A stretch of DNA of 64,000 nt. It comes from Pantoea dispersa. GTDB taxonomy: Bacteria; Pseudomonadota; Gammaproteobacteria; Enterobacterales; Enterobacteriaceae. A program made the position numbers and the translations under genes. Positions 35,901 to 44,173 of this stretch are shown one piece after another; positions within the stretch are counted from its first letter, which is position 1, and the number at the start of each line of letters is the position of its first letter. The DNA lies in contig NZ_SCKT01000003.1 of NCBI RefSeq assembly GCF_014155765.1, forward strand, positions 248,001 through 312,000, read 5' to 3'. The notes under the pieces were generated by a model. The model saw only the letters and a list, made by a program, of their open reading frames with translations. It searched no databases and was not told the origin of the DNA.

Positions 35901-36395
35901 TCAGACATTCTGTTCACCGATGGCAGCCAGGGCATCAGCTTTGAGCTGCAGGCGCGTCCTGTACCGCAGGTAGTGGAAACCCAGTTGATTATTGATGGAC
36001 AAAAGCTGCACTACTTCAACCAGATGGCCGACTGGCAGAGCTTCCGCTGGCCGGGTGACACTTACAAGCCGGGGACGATGCTGACCTGGACCTCAGTCAA
36101 CGCCGGTGCGCGTCTGTTCGGGGATTACAGCGGGACCTGGGGCTTTATTCGCTGGCTGGACCAGGGCAAACGCCAGCAGCTTGACCGCAGCCAGTGGATG
36201 ATGAGCTTTACTGCCCCGGACGGTTGCACTTTGCAGTGGGTGCTGCGCTCACAACTCGGGAAAGGTCCGCTGGCGTTGCTGGATCTGCGCGGTTTCACGC
36301 TGCCGGATCAGATATTCAGTGTCGACAGCGCGGCCACCGCGCAGGCGCTGATGGCTCACACCGCAAACAGTGACATGGAGGAGGTCGAAGAATGA
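32955..36395 (+). CDS. tssM: T6SS membrane protein TssM (IcmF)
   Basis: About 1146 residues. TssM spans the periplasm as the backbone of the membrane complex, binding TssL in the inner membrane and TssJ in the outer. It has N-terminal transmembrane helices, a cytoplasmic domain, another helix near residue 380 (TLAWTLMAIMGIWGAGTLLSF), and a long periplasmic part ending in the TssJ-binding beta domain (IIDGQKLHYFN, MTWTSVNAG-like region, FTLPDQIF). The cytoplasmic domain shows LLLVTGGENAIAQLV where many homologues have a Walker A motif, so nucleotide binding looks lost. The start is uncertain: TTG at 32937 is also in frame. It overlaps tssA (ATGA). Confidence 0.93.
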   Translation: MVKENKPAEFSVFATAVLFVATVTLLVLAGGLLWWYWGEDLSTEWDVIRRIMTACFVVWGVSLCVLVLGFIAFHLMIREKVMGEASSRPVKKKRTLRLPLRADISNHLRRRYSLFWRSKVRLLLVTGGENAIAQLVPNLQARQWLEGNRTVLIYGGSLNAEPDKEKYTALRKLRRGRPLDGIVRVMPQSFNLTPQISDNDLRGLEKISELLRYSAPVYLWQLCDSAWSQAKRTEQTVGATFPLRAEPDDICRQLEQMLSDLRTQGVSQVAENNGHDFLLRLGQHLKDGGIARWAQQLVPWLAASQQRVPLRGLMFSLPDRHSIHPTEETADAEKYIPQSQRHALTLPVTWQGIVDDCTRVRGRRVGMAWEQTLAWTLMAIMGIWGAGTLLSFAVNRQQIVSVAEQAHALVEHPAVSDEQLTALHTLRNHAGRLQHRIQEGAPWYQRFGLDHNPQLLEALLPWYGVANNRLIRDPASAALTKKLNALANSEPNSDRRAQLATLGYDQLKAWLMMARPDKADGAYYAQTMKAVQPTRKGMSTGLWQSLAPDLWAFYINELPGQPQWKITPDAQLVSQSRQVLLQQIGRRNAESTLYENMLTSVRRNFADVSLENMTSGTDARRLFTTDEVVPGMFTRQAWEGGIQQAIEKAANSRRDEIDWVLSDSRKAVSSDLSPEALKARLTQRYFTDFAGSWLSFLNSLRLNPANNIADVTDQLTLMSDVRQSPLIALMNTIAWQGQTGQHSESLSDSIIKSAKDLVSGQDKPAIDQSASGPQGPLDDTFGPLLQLLGKNKGSNVMSADTSLSLQTYLTRITRVRLRLQQVASASDPQAMMQTLAQTVFQGKSVDLTDTQQYGSLISANLGEEWSGFGSTMFVQPLTQAWETVLQPSAASLNDKWSRSVVANWQTAFDGRFPFAASKSDASLPMLAEFVRKDSGRIERFLTTELNGVLHKEGSQWVPDKVNSQGLSFNPALLRAINQLSQLSDILFTDGSQGISFELQARPVPQVVETQLIIDGQKLHYFNQMADWQSFRWPGDTYKPGTMLTWTSVNAGARLFGDYSGTWGFIRWLDQGKRQQLDRSQWMMSFTAPDGCTLQWVLRSQLGKGPLALLDLRGFTLPDQIFSVDSAATAQALMAHTANSDMEEVEE

Positions 36396-37993
36396 GCACA
36401 CTGCAGAATCTGGTCACCGCCTGTCAGGCTCAAGAAACTCAGCTGCGGCAGCAGGCGCAGGTACGCACGGAAAACTGGCAGCCCTGGCTTGTGCCGGTAG
36501 GTGGCGCCAGTCCGACCGGTGAAGACCCGGGCTATGATGATGATTTTCAGCGTATCCGCGAAGAGGTCAATAAGCTCTCCGGCATTGATACCGGGTTGAT
36601 TTGTACGCTTGCCGAAAAACTGCTGACCACTGCGGCCAAAGATATCCGGGTTGCAACTTATTACTGCTGGGCGCGCCTGCACCGGGACGGCGAAGCCGGT
36701 TTTGCCGAAGGACTTGAGCTGCTGGCGGGATTGCTACAGCGTTATGGCACGCAGCTTCATCCTCAGCGCGAGCGGAGCCGTAAACCGGCGCTGGAGTGGC
36801 TGGCAGGCTCCCGTGTTCTGGATAGCTTGTCACTCTGGCCGGAAGTGATTCGCGACGATGCACTGCGCACTGCCGGTGCGCTGCTGCTGTTGCGCGACAG
36901 TCTGGATACAGAGCCGGAAGCGTCGCGGCCAGAGCTGAATGCCCTGTACAGCGCGCTGGAATCCCGCCTGATGAAGGCCGGAGGTGTGGATGCCGTGGTA
37001 CCGCAGAACGCAGGTGATAAGGCACCGTCACAGATCTCCACGCCTGTGACGGAGCCAGATGCGCCTGTGCTGAGCCGCATTACCTCCGGTCAGGATTTGC
37101 TGGCTCAGGCCCGTACACTGACCGGATATCTGCGTGAGCAACCCGATGGCTGGCTTGCCGCCCACCGGCTGATGAAAAGCCTGCGTCATGACACGTTGCA
37201 CAGCATTCCTGCCCCGGATGCACAAGGCAAAACGCGCATCGAACCGCCGCGCGCAGACCAGCGTGCCATGCTCAAACGTCTGTATCTGCAGCAGAGCTGG
37301 TGCGAAATACTGGAGCAGGCAGACAGCGCCTTTTCGCGTGGCGCTAATCACCTCTGGCTGGATTTGCAGTGGTATATCCACCAGGCGCTGATGAAATCGG
37401 GGCAGGAGGTGCTTGCCGGGATCATCGCCGCCGACCTGAAAGGATTACTGCGTCGCCTTACCGGGCTTGAAACCCTGGCCTTTAATGACGGTACGCCGTT
37501 TGCCGATGAGGTCACGCTGAACTGGATAAATCAGAACGTACTGGACGATATGTCCGGCTGGCGGGATGAGCCGGTCAGTGCCGCCGGTGAAACAGATAAC
37601 GATATCCTGGCTCTCGAGCCGGAAGCGCTGGATAAAGCGGACACCGACGGTCTGGATGCCACGCTTCGCTGGCTACAGACACGCCCGGGCACCGACTCGA
37701 CAAAAGACAGATGGCTGCTGCGTCTGCTGATGGCCCGCGTGGTCGAGCAGAAGGGCAAAAATGAACTGGCACTGCATCTGCTGGGAGAGCTCGACAGTGC
37801 CGCCCAGTCCATCACCCTCATACAGTGGACACCGGCACTGCTGTTTGAAGTGAAATCCCGACGGCTCAGACTGCTTCGCATGAAAGCCACACGCAGTGAA
37901 ACCGATAAATCACGGTTACAGCCAGAGATGGACCAGCTTCTGGCGGGTCTGATTGCGCTCGATCCGGCCAGCAGCGCGGTGCTTTGCGGCTAA
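36392..37993 (+). CDS. tssA: T6SS baseplate/priming protein TssA
   Basis: 533 residues with an N-terminal ImpA domain (PVGGASPTGEDPGYDDDFQ and LAEKLLTTAAKDIRVATYY are typical) and a long C-terminal VasJ-type region. TssA primes tube and sheath growth from the baseplate. It overlaps tssM at its start (ATGA). The stop is 41 bases before the chosen tssF start. A second ImpA-domain protein at 45057 has a membrane segment and is a different type. Confidence 0.9.
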   Translation: MSTLQNLVTACQAQETQLRQQAQVRTENWQPWLVPVGGASPTGEDPGYDDDFQRIREEVNKLSGIDTGLICTLAEKLLTTAAKDIRVATYYCWARLHRDGEAGFAEGLELLAGLLQRYGTQLHPQRERSRKPALEWLAGSRVLDSLSLWPEVIRDDALRTAGALLLLRDSLDTEPEASRPELNALYSALESRLMKAGGVDAVVPQNAGDKAPSQISTPVTEPDAPVLSRITSGQDLLAQARTLTGYLREQPDGWLAAHRLMKSLRHDTLHSIPAPDAQGKTRIEPPRADQRAMLKRLYLQQSWCEILEQADSAFSRGANHLWLDLQWYIHQALMKSGQEVLAGIIAADLKGLLRRLTGLETLAFNDGTPFADEVTLNWINQNVLDDMSGWRDEPVSAAGETDNDILALEPEALDKADTDGLDATLRWLQTRPGTDSTKDRWLLRLLMARVVEQKGKNELALHLLGELDSAAQSITLIQWTPALLFEVKSRRLRLLRMKATRSETDKSRLQPEMDQLLAGLIALDPASSAVLCG

Positions 37994-38034
37994 AACGCCA
38001 GGCATACCTTTCAAACACACATATTCAGGTTTTT

Positions 38035-39789
38035 ATGGATGATTTAACCCTGCGTTACTACGACGCTGAAATGCGCTACCTGCTGGAAGCCGGTGAAGAG
38101 TTTGCCCGTGCTCACCCCGAGCAGGCGGCAATGCTCAATCTCGATAAAGCGGGGGCGCGCGATCCGTACGTGGAGCGATTGTTCGAGGGCTTTGCCTTCC
38201 TGATGGGCCGGCTGCGCGAGAAGCTCGATGACGACTTGCCCGAATTAACCGAAGGGCTGGTCAGCCTGCTGTGGCCACATTACCTGCGTACCATTCCGTC
38301 AATGTCGGTGGTCGAGTTCACCCCTGACTGGCGCGAGATGAAAGAGCCGATGCGCATCGTCAAAGGTTTTGAGGTGAACTCGCGGCCGATCGGCGAGAAG
38401 GGCACGCGCTGCCGGTATACCACCACCAGAGAGATGACGCTTCAGCCGTTGTCGCTGGAACATGCCCGTCTGTCGACTGACCCTGACGGGCGTTCGGTTA
38501 TTACTCTGCGTTTTCACTGCAGTGACCTCGCTGACTGGACGCGCATCGATCTGAGCTGTATTGCGCTGTATTTCAACGCCGACGCGCCGCTGGCCTGTGC
38601 CATGCATGAAGCCTTCACCATGAATGTCGACCGCCTGTGGCTGCGCCTGCCGGGTGACATCGACACAAGGCCGCTCAACGGGTATTTCACCGCGCTGGGC
38701 TTTGGCGATAACGACGACCTGTGGCAGAAGGGCAGCAGCAGCTTCAGCGGCTATCAGCTGTTGCTGGAGTATTTCACCTTCCGCGAGAAATTCATGTTCA
38801 CGGGCCTGCGTGGGCTGGAGACCGTGGTCTTTCCGGCTGAACTCCCCTGGTTTGAAATCGACGTGGTGCTGGCGGAGCGCTGGGAGCATGACTTCAGCTT
38901 TACCGAAAAGCATCTGCGCCTGAACTGTGTGCCGGTGATTAATCTGTTCCCGCTGGAATCTGACCCGCTGACGCTCAACTCCCTGCAGACCGAATACATG
39001 CTGCGCCCGATGCGCGTGCAGGATGGTCATACCGAGATTTATGCGGTGGATTCGGTGATGTCATCCAGCCAGCATAGCTATGTGCCGTTTTCGAGCTTTC
39101 GCCATAAAGGCGGCATGATGCGCCATCAGGCCCCCGAATATTACTACCACACGCGCGTACGTCGCGGTCCGTCTGGTCTGCATAACACCTGGCTTATCCT
39201 CGGCGGTGAAGCGTTTGATAACCACACGGTGCCGGAAGACGAGAGCCTGTCGCTGACGCTCACTGGCACCAACGGCCAGCTGCCACGACGAGCTCTGCAG
39301 AGCACGGTGCTTGATACGGTGATGAAAACCACCTCAGCCAGTATCGCCGTGCGTAACCTATGTGCGCCGACACTACCCTGTTATCCACCGGCGCAGGACC
39401 GTTTCCACTGGCGCGTGCTGAGCCATCTCGGCAGCGGATTCCTGTCGATGATGGACAATGCCGACGTGCTACGCGGGACGCTGGCGCTGTACGAATGGAC
39501 CGACAGTGAGATGAACCGCCGTCGGCTGGAAGCCATCATTGACGTTAAGCACCGCGAAACCGAGCGTTTCGAGCAGGGCTATCTGGTACGCGGTGTGCAG
39601 ATTGAGGTGACGCTGGACAGTCACGGCTTTGCCGGGCGCGGCGACATCTGTCTGTTCGGCGAGATGCTGAGCCGCTTCTTTGCGCTGTATACCGATATCT
39701 ATCTGTTCAACCGCCTGATTATCATCCTGCAACCGACCGGAGAGCGCCTGGAATGGGAAGAGAAGCACAACCGCCGCATTCCCGGCTGA
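38035..39789 (+). CDS. tssF: T6SS baseplate protein TssF
   Basis: 584 residues from ATG 38035, which gives the family start MDDLTLRYYDAEMRYLLEAGEEFA; the frame is open to 37984, inside tssA, and is not used there. Conserved parts: HPEQAAMLNLDKAGARDPYVERL, LTEGLVSLLWPHYLRTIPSM and FTFREKFMFTGLRGLE. TssF pairs with TssG to form the baseplate wedge. Its 3' end overlaps tssG by 37 bases. Confidence 0.94.
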   Translation: MDDLTLRYYDAEMRYLLEAGEEFARAHPEQAAMLNLDKAGARDPYVERLFEGFAFLMGRLREKLDDDLPELTEGLVSLLWPHYLRTIPSMSVVEFTPDWREMKEPMRIVKGFEVNSRPIGEKGTRCRYTTTREMTLQPLSLEHARLSTDPDGRSVITLRFHCSDLADWTRIDLSCIALYFNADAPLACAMHEAFTMNVDRLWLRLPGDIDTRPLNGYFTALGFGDNDDLWQKGSSSFSGYQLLLEYFTFREKFMFTGLRGLETVVFPAELPWFEIDVVLAERWEHDFSFTEKHLRLNCVPVINLFPLESDPLTLNSLQTEYMLRPMRVQDGHTEIYAVDSVMSSSQHSYVPFSSFRHKGGMMRHQAPEYYYHTRVRRGPSGLHNTWLILGGEAFDNHTVPEDESLSLTLTGTNGQLPRRALQSTVLDTVMKTTSASIAVRNLCAPTLPCYPPAQDRFHWRVLSHLGSGFLSMMDNADVLRGTLALYEWTDSEMNRRRLEAIIDVKHRETERFEQGYLVRGVQIEVTLDSHGFAGRGDICLFGEMLSRFFALYTDIYLFNRLIIILQPTGERLEWEEKHNRRIPG

Positions 39790-40838
39790 CCCCGCGGCTG
39801 GAAGCCGACCTTCACCGCATCAACTTTTACCGCTTATGCCAGCTGCTGGAGAAGCGTAATCCTGGCAGGCCGCTGATGGGTTCGACCAGCCACCCGGCGG
39901 ATGACCCGGTGCGGTTTGCGCCACATCCGGGGATGGGATTTCCGGCCAGCGAAATAAAGGCTGTCGAATATGACGAGGAGGATGACAGCAAGCCACCGCT
40001 CATCCGCACGACCTTTATGGGGATGTACGGGGTTGATTCCCCCTTGCCGACCGCCTATCTCGATGACATCACTCAGCGTCGCGAAGGTCACGAAGCGCTG
40101 CAGGGTTTTCTGGATATCTTCAGCCACCGTATCCTGACGCAGTTTTACCGTATCTGGCGTAAATACTCCTACCCGGCCACATTTGAGCCCGGCGGTACTG
40201 ATACTATCTCGCAGTCACTGCTGGGTCTGGTGGGACTTGGGATACCGGGCACCGCAGAGCACATCGCCACCCCGGTGTCCCGATTTCTGGCGCTGCTGGG
40301 TGTGCTGCAGCAGCCAGGTAAAACCCAGGAGGGGATGCAGGCCCTGGTGAGCCTGCTGGCACCCGACACGACGGTGCAGGTGAGCCCGTATTGCCTGCGA
40401 CCAGTGGCAGTCAGCCAGCCGCTGGGCTTTTACGGCGATGACGATTTTCTGCTGGATGGCAACACACCGCTGGGTGAAGAGGCGATGGATGCCAACAGCC
40501 AGCTGTTGATTGCTCTGTCCACCGATAACGAGCAGGAATCACAGGGCTGGAAACCGGACGGCCTGCTGTATCAGGACTTTCTGGTGATGCTGCGGGTGTA
40601 TCTCGGCTGGCGCTTTAAAGCAAAAATCACCCTGACCACCCGAACCCGCCTGCTGGTCGCGCCGCCGCTCGGTGAAGGCCCATTCTGGCTGGGGATGAAT
40701 GGCGTTCTGGGCGCGCAAGACGAATATCTCCCGGAGGATTTTCCGCAGACCTTTACCACGGAACTGGGTTATTACGCCGGGCTGGAGCCTGCATCATCAC
40801 AACAAGGAAACCGACGTGTTACGTACAAGTTTGATTAA
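39753..40838 (+). CDS. tssG: T6SS baseplate protein TssG
   Basis: 361 residues with the ImpH/VasB pattern: INFYRLCQLLEKRNPGRPLMG, VRFAPHPGMGFPASEI, TFMGMYGVDSPLPTAYLDDI and FLDIFSHRILTQFYRIWRKY. It partners TssF in the wedge. It overlaps tssF by 37 bases upstream and the tssJ start by 23 bases downstream, consistent with tight translational coupling of the baseplate genes. Confidence 0.94.
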   Translation: MGREAQPPHSRLTPRLEADLHRINFYRLCQLLEKRNPGRPLMGSTSHPADDPVRFAPHPGMGFPASEIKAVEYDEEDDSKPPLIRTTFMGMYGVDSPLPTAYLDDITQRREGHEALQGFLDIFSHRILTQFYRIWRKYSYPATFEPGGTDTISQSLLGLVGLGIPGTAEHIATPVSRFLALLGVLQQPGKTQEGMQALVSLLAPDTTVQVSPYCLRPVAVSQPLGFYGDDDFLLDGNTPLGEEAMDANSQLLIALSTDNEQESQGWKPDGLLYQDFLVMLRVYLGWRFKAKITLTTRTRLLVAPPLGEGPFWLGMNGVLGAQDEYLPEDFPQTFTTELGYYAGLEPASSQQGNRRVTYKFD

Positions 40839-41361
40839 ATCCGTATGCTGGCTACCTGCGCTACTGGCATTCAGCCTGACGGGCTGTGGGGTGACGCAGG
40901 GTATCACCGATGGCACCAAATCGGCATTTAACGCCGTGTTTTACAAAAAGATTAAGGTGCTGCACCTGGATTTCACCGCCCGTGAGGCGCTGAACACCGA
41001 TTCCCGTGAAAGTAATTCGCTGTCTGAGCCGGTGGTTATTCGGGTCTGGCAGCTGAAAGACCGTAAAACCTTCGACAAAACGGTCTATCAGCAGCTACTC
41101 CGGGATGGCGACACGATCCTGAAAGCCGATCTGCTGGCGACCCGGGATGTGGTGGTAAAACCTGGCGGTGATGCGAACCTCGATATGCCAATGGAAGAAG
41201 ATGCGCAGTTTGTCGCCGTGGCAGGGCTGTTCCGCCATCCGGATAGAGTTAACAACACCTGGAAGCTGGTGATAGGGCGTGAAGACCTTGACCCGGATAA
41301 GCCGCGCATTCTGGAAGCCGGTAACAACCATTTGACGCTACAACCGCTCAAGGACGACTGA
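40816..41361 (+). CDS. tssJ: T6SS outer-membrane lipoprotein TssJ
   Basis: 181 residues beginning at GTG 40816 (AAGGAAA upstream). Signal peptide with lipobox LTGC and acylated Cys24. The body follows the SciN/TssJ transthyretin-like fold: LSEPVVIRVWQLKDRKTFDKTVYQQLL, then VVVKPGGDANLDMPMEEDAQFVAVAGLFR. It docks the TssM periplasmic end to the outer membrane. The frame is open to 40699, inside tssG, but the GTG places the signal peptide correctly. The stop overlaps the tssE start by one base. Confidence 0.93.
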   Translation: MLRTSLIKSVCWLPALLAFSLTGCGVTQGITDGTKSAFNAVFYKKIKVLHLDFTAREALNTDSRESNSLSEPVVIRVWQLKDRKTFDKTVYQQLLRDGDTILKADLLATRDVVVKPGGDANLDMPMEEDAQFVAVAGLFRHPDRVNNTWKLVIGREDLDPDKPRILEAGNNHLTLQPLKDD

Positions 41362-41816
41362 TGCCCCAGGGACATAACACACCTTCGCTGTATGAAATGC
41401 TCACCGGCAACTTCACCGGCGGCCTCGACCTGCATCAGGTCAGCGAACAGAATCAGGTGATTTTGTCCGTGCTCGATAACATGCAGCGCATCCTCAACTG
41501 CCGCGCCGGCACGCTGGCGCATCTGCCGGACTATGGTCTGCCCGATATGACCAAAATCCTGCAGGGCATGCCGGGTACTGCCCATGAGCTGATTGGCACC
41601 CTGTCTGCTGTTCTGCTCAGGTATGAGCCGCGCCTGAAGAGCATCAGAGTGGTGCTGCTGGAGCAGAATGTCCCCGGCGAGTTGCGTTATGCCATTGATG
41701 CTGAATTGAAAGGCATTGGCCTCGTACGCTATGGCACCGAGTTTATGCCCGAGGGACGGGTTCTGTTGAGGCATCTTAAGCAGCAGCAGTATCTTGCTCA
41801 CCAAGCCAGAGTTTAG
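41361..41816 (+). CDS. tssE: T6SS baseplate protein TssE (gp25-like)
   Basis: 151 residues of the gp25/TssE family, which starts sheath polymerisation at the baseplate. Diagnostic parts are SVLDNMQRILNCRAGTLAHL with DYGLPDMT, the PRLKSIRV motif and the closing beta strands. It overlaps tssJ by one base. It is the last gene of the compact tss operon; an AT-rich 0.8-kb gap follows. Confidence 0.93.
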   Translation: MPQGHNTPSLYEMLTGNFTGGLDLHQVSEQNQVILSVLDNMQRILNCRAGTLAHLPDYGLPDMTKILQGMPGTAHELIGTLSAVLLRYEPRLKSIRVVLLEQNVPGELRYAIDAELKGIGLVRYGTEFMPEGRVLLRHLKQQQYLAHQARV

Positions 41817-42640
41817 CCCGGTTAGTGAATGAATATCCGTAACAAAAACTGGCAGCAAGTGATGTCGTGCAATGGGCATGATTAGGACATCCCATGAATT
41901 ATCAAAATGGCTAAATACGACCGGACCTTACGTGTTAAAAAAATGACATCAGAATTCAGGAAATGGAGCCAATTAGTAATACATACACAAAACTATATGT
42001 TGAATTTCCTTTGCTGTAGCAAGCCGTTCGTCAGCATCTACTGTTATTTTTTTTCATTATAGGTCAGGTGCTGATATTTCCATCATAATGTATGCCTTGT
42101 TAATTTTTTGTCGCCACTCACGAGTGCAAATCCATGCCAATAAACAGGGGGTGCTATTTTATTGATTATAATTTAATGATGTGAAATGAAATTGCGCTGA
42201 TTTCCTTAGTGATGAGAAAGTATTTGACGCATTGGAGATATAGCAAGCAAATCTGTGTTAATCCTATCCTGAAACCTGAAGGTATTTTTGTTCGCCAAAG
42301 TGAATCATTTAACCAATTGAAAGTAGTGTGACCTATCAGATGGCAATGATAACCCAAAGAGATTGAATATTTAATCAATTTTACGGGGTTTAATATTAAT
42401 GTTTTTACTCAGTAACCACTGCGCCAGTATGTTGTTATCGTGGAGCATGTATTGTAATTAGGATGTCAGAAATATAGTGGCTTAGGACCGTCTTGCCCCG
42501 GTTGATGTCCGAATTATTAAAGTAGCCAACTCATCATTGGTGGCTGATAAAAGGACTGATGTTATAAAAGTTGATCACTGATGCATTCATTGTTGAATGA
42601 TAGGTGATTTCAAATAGGTGTATTAAAAAGAGAGATGGTA
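41817..42640. other. AT-rich non-coding stretch inside the T6SS cluster
   Basis: About 820 bases with no credible coding region; a 70-codon frame on the minus strand at 42166-42378 has neither composition nor a ribosome site to support it. The stretch is far richer in AT than the tss genes before it. Near its left edge (41832-41854) is a 23-base sequence related to one at 44203-44225, at the far side of the AT-rich genes. It probably belongs to the same insertion. Confidence 0.6.
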
Positions 42641-43279
42641 ATGAAAAAAGTAAAGTTAATGATAGTAGGGGCGTGTTTCCTTTCGTCTATATTTGTAGCC
42701 GCTGTTGCCAGTGTTAATCACGATGGTGAACCATCAGCGCCATACAATTTAAGGTGGGGTATGAGTTACGATGAGGCAAGGAATATTCCGTTGTACTCAT
42801 TAGAAGTCCAGGGTATTAACTACGCAGGGATGGATCCTAACCTAATCTCTGCAGAGGTAGAACCATCTGAATTGAATGCTAATGAATTCCAGCATGTGAT
42901 TTTATATTTTGATAAGAAAGCCGGACTGATAGGTGCCGTATTTACAGCATCAGTCGATGAACAGCATGATAACAAAAATAAATTAGCGAGAGTTGATAAT
43001 GGAAAAGAGGGGCTTGAGATTTATCAAAAACAAACTAAATTTCTGGAAAAGCAATATGGTCTGGCTAAAAATAAAGAAGAGACAGTTACTGACAAGAGGA
43101 ATTTTTATAAAAGCCTTTCTGAATGTAAGAGAAAACAGAAGGAGTGGTATAATAAAGGACTGGATGTTAGCAAAATAACAAATTGCCCAAAATGGCAGAG
43201 CGACTACGAAAAAGGCCGCACAGTTGTCTTGCTTACACTTGAACCATATCAAATAACAACGCAATATATATATAAGTAA
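42641..43279 (+). CDS. Putative exported protein, unknown
   Basis: A 212-residue protein with a signal peptide (MKKVKLMIVGACFLSSIFVA) followed by a polar, lysine-rich mature part. A motif YNLRWGMSYDEARN near residue 36 is of a kind seen in small periplasmic proteins. No catalytic motif is visible. The gene is much richer in AT than the T6SS core, so it was probably acquired separately. It forms a pair with the lipoprotein gene ten bases downstream. By place (T6SS cluster) and export signal it may be an orphan immunity protein; nothing proves it. The ATG at 42635 is also possible. Confidence 0.7.
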   Translation: MKKVKLMIVGACFLSSIFVAAVASVNHDGEPSAPYNLRWGMSYDEARNIPLYSLEVQGINYAGMDPNLISAEVEPSELNANEFQHVILYFDKKAGLIGAVFTASVDEQHDNKNKLARVDNGKEGLEIYQKQTKFLEKQYGLAKNKEETVTDKRNFYKSLSECKRKQKEWYNKGLDVSKITNCPKWQSDYEKGRTVVLLTLEPYQITTQYIYK

Positions 43280-43289
43280 AGGGGAGCTC

Positions 43290-44111
43290 ATGAATAAAAT
43301 TAAAAGGGTCGCGATTTCTGCTTTTTTTGTGGTGTTTTCTAGTGTTATGTCTTCCGGATGCATACCTATAATCAATACTGCAAAAAATATTAAAAATAAT
43401 ACATTGACACTTTCCGATCATGCTCGGGCAGTTTCAGCAATGGACAACGGGGATCTAAAATCTGCAGAAGGATTCCTTACAGGAAATCTTTATCCTCATC
43501 GTTACAGACCAATCAGCGGCGCAGAATCCTGGGGGAGTTTGCAATATCGTGCTGCAAAAATAGTTGCAACAGCTAAAGATAACGGAAGAACAGTACAAAA
43601 TGATGCACTTTATTTATCGTATCTTAGTTTGTTTAATGCTGAAGAAGGATTGCCGGAGCATCCTGAAATCATGCTTGGTTATATGCATAAAGCAATGGCT
43701 ATGTTGCTGGCAGACCCGCATTTGCTTGACCATGTTAATTCTGCACACGCCAGTGAATTACCCAGTCAATTTGAACTTGAGCGCTATGCAATATGGCAAT
43801 ATTTAAGTGATGGTGGGGAGGTTAATTGGAAGAAAACAAACGCAAATGGACAAGGGAGATATATTGCTGGCATAAGTTATCGAGAGTGGAATATTCGACT
43901 AAGAAAAGCAATTTGGAATCGAGGTGATAAATTCCTGAGCAATATAGGTAAATCTCAGTTCATTAGTGAGTCAATAGATTATTCCCTTTTTCCTGTTGTT
44001 GTTTGCGTATCAAGGCTAAAAGGATGGTCCCTGACGCTGCCTGATAACTATCCTAAACAGAATTTTAGAGGGGGTGGTGATTTTGATTGGAAAACTTGTA
44101 AAAATATCTAA
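43290..44111 (+). CDS. Putative lipoprotein, unknown
   Basis: A 273-residue protein with a lipoprotein-type signal: MNKIKRVAISAFF, a hydrophobic stretch and SSGC with the cysteine at residue 24. The mature part contains an alpha-helical repeat-like region (ARAVSAMDNGDLKSAEGFLTG, then ALYLSYLSLFNAEEGLPEHPE and HKAMAMLLADP) that recalls tetratricopeptide-like helical pairs. AT-rich like its partner upstream; GGGGAG precedes the ATG. I do not recognise the family. The two genes are probably co-transcribed and belong to one inserted segment. Confidence 0.7.
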   Translation: MNKIKRVAISAFFVVFSSVMSSGCIPIINTAKNIKNNTLTLSDHARAVSAMDNGDLKSAEGFLTGNLYPHRYRPISGAESWGSLQYRAAKIVATAKDNGRTVQNDALYLSYLSLFNAEEGLPEHPEIMLGYMHKAMAMLLADPHLLDHVNSAHASELPSQFELERYAIWQYLSDGGEVNWKKTNANGQGRYIAGISYREWNIRLRKAIWNRGDKFLSNIGKSQFISESIDYSLFPVVVCVSRLKGWSLTLPDNYPKQNFRGGGDFDWKTCKNI

Positions 44112-44173
44112 ATCAGTAAGCGCTAATCATTCCCTTTATTGATTGTCACTATTACTTTAAAAATGGATGAAAA

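Noticed and set aside
42166-42378. 70-codon frame on the minus strand in the AT-rich gap
   Set aside because: No ribosome site, no recognisable pattern and typical chance length in AT-rich DNA.
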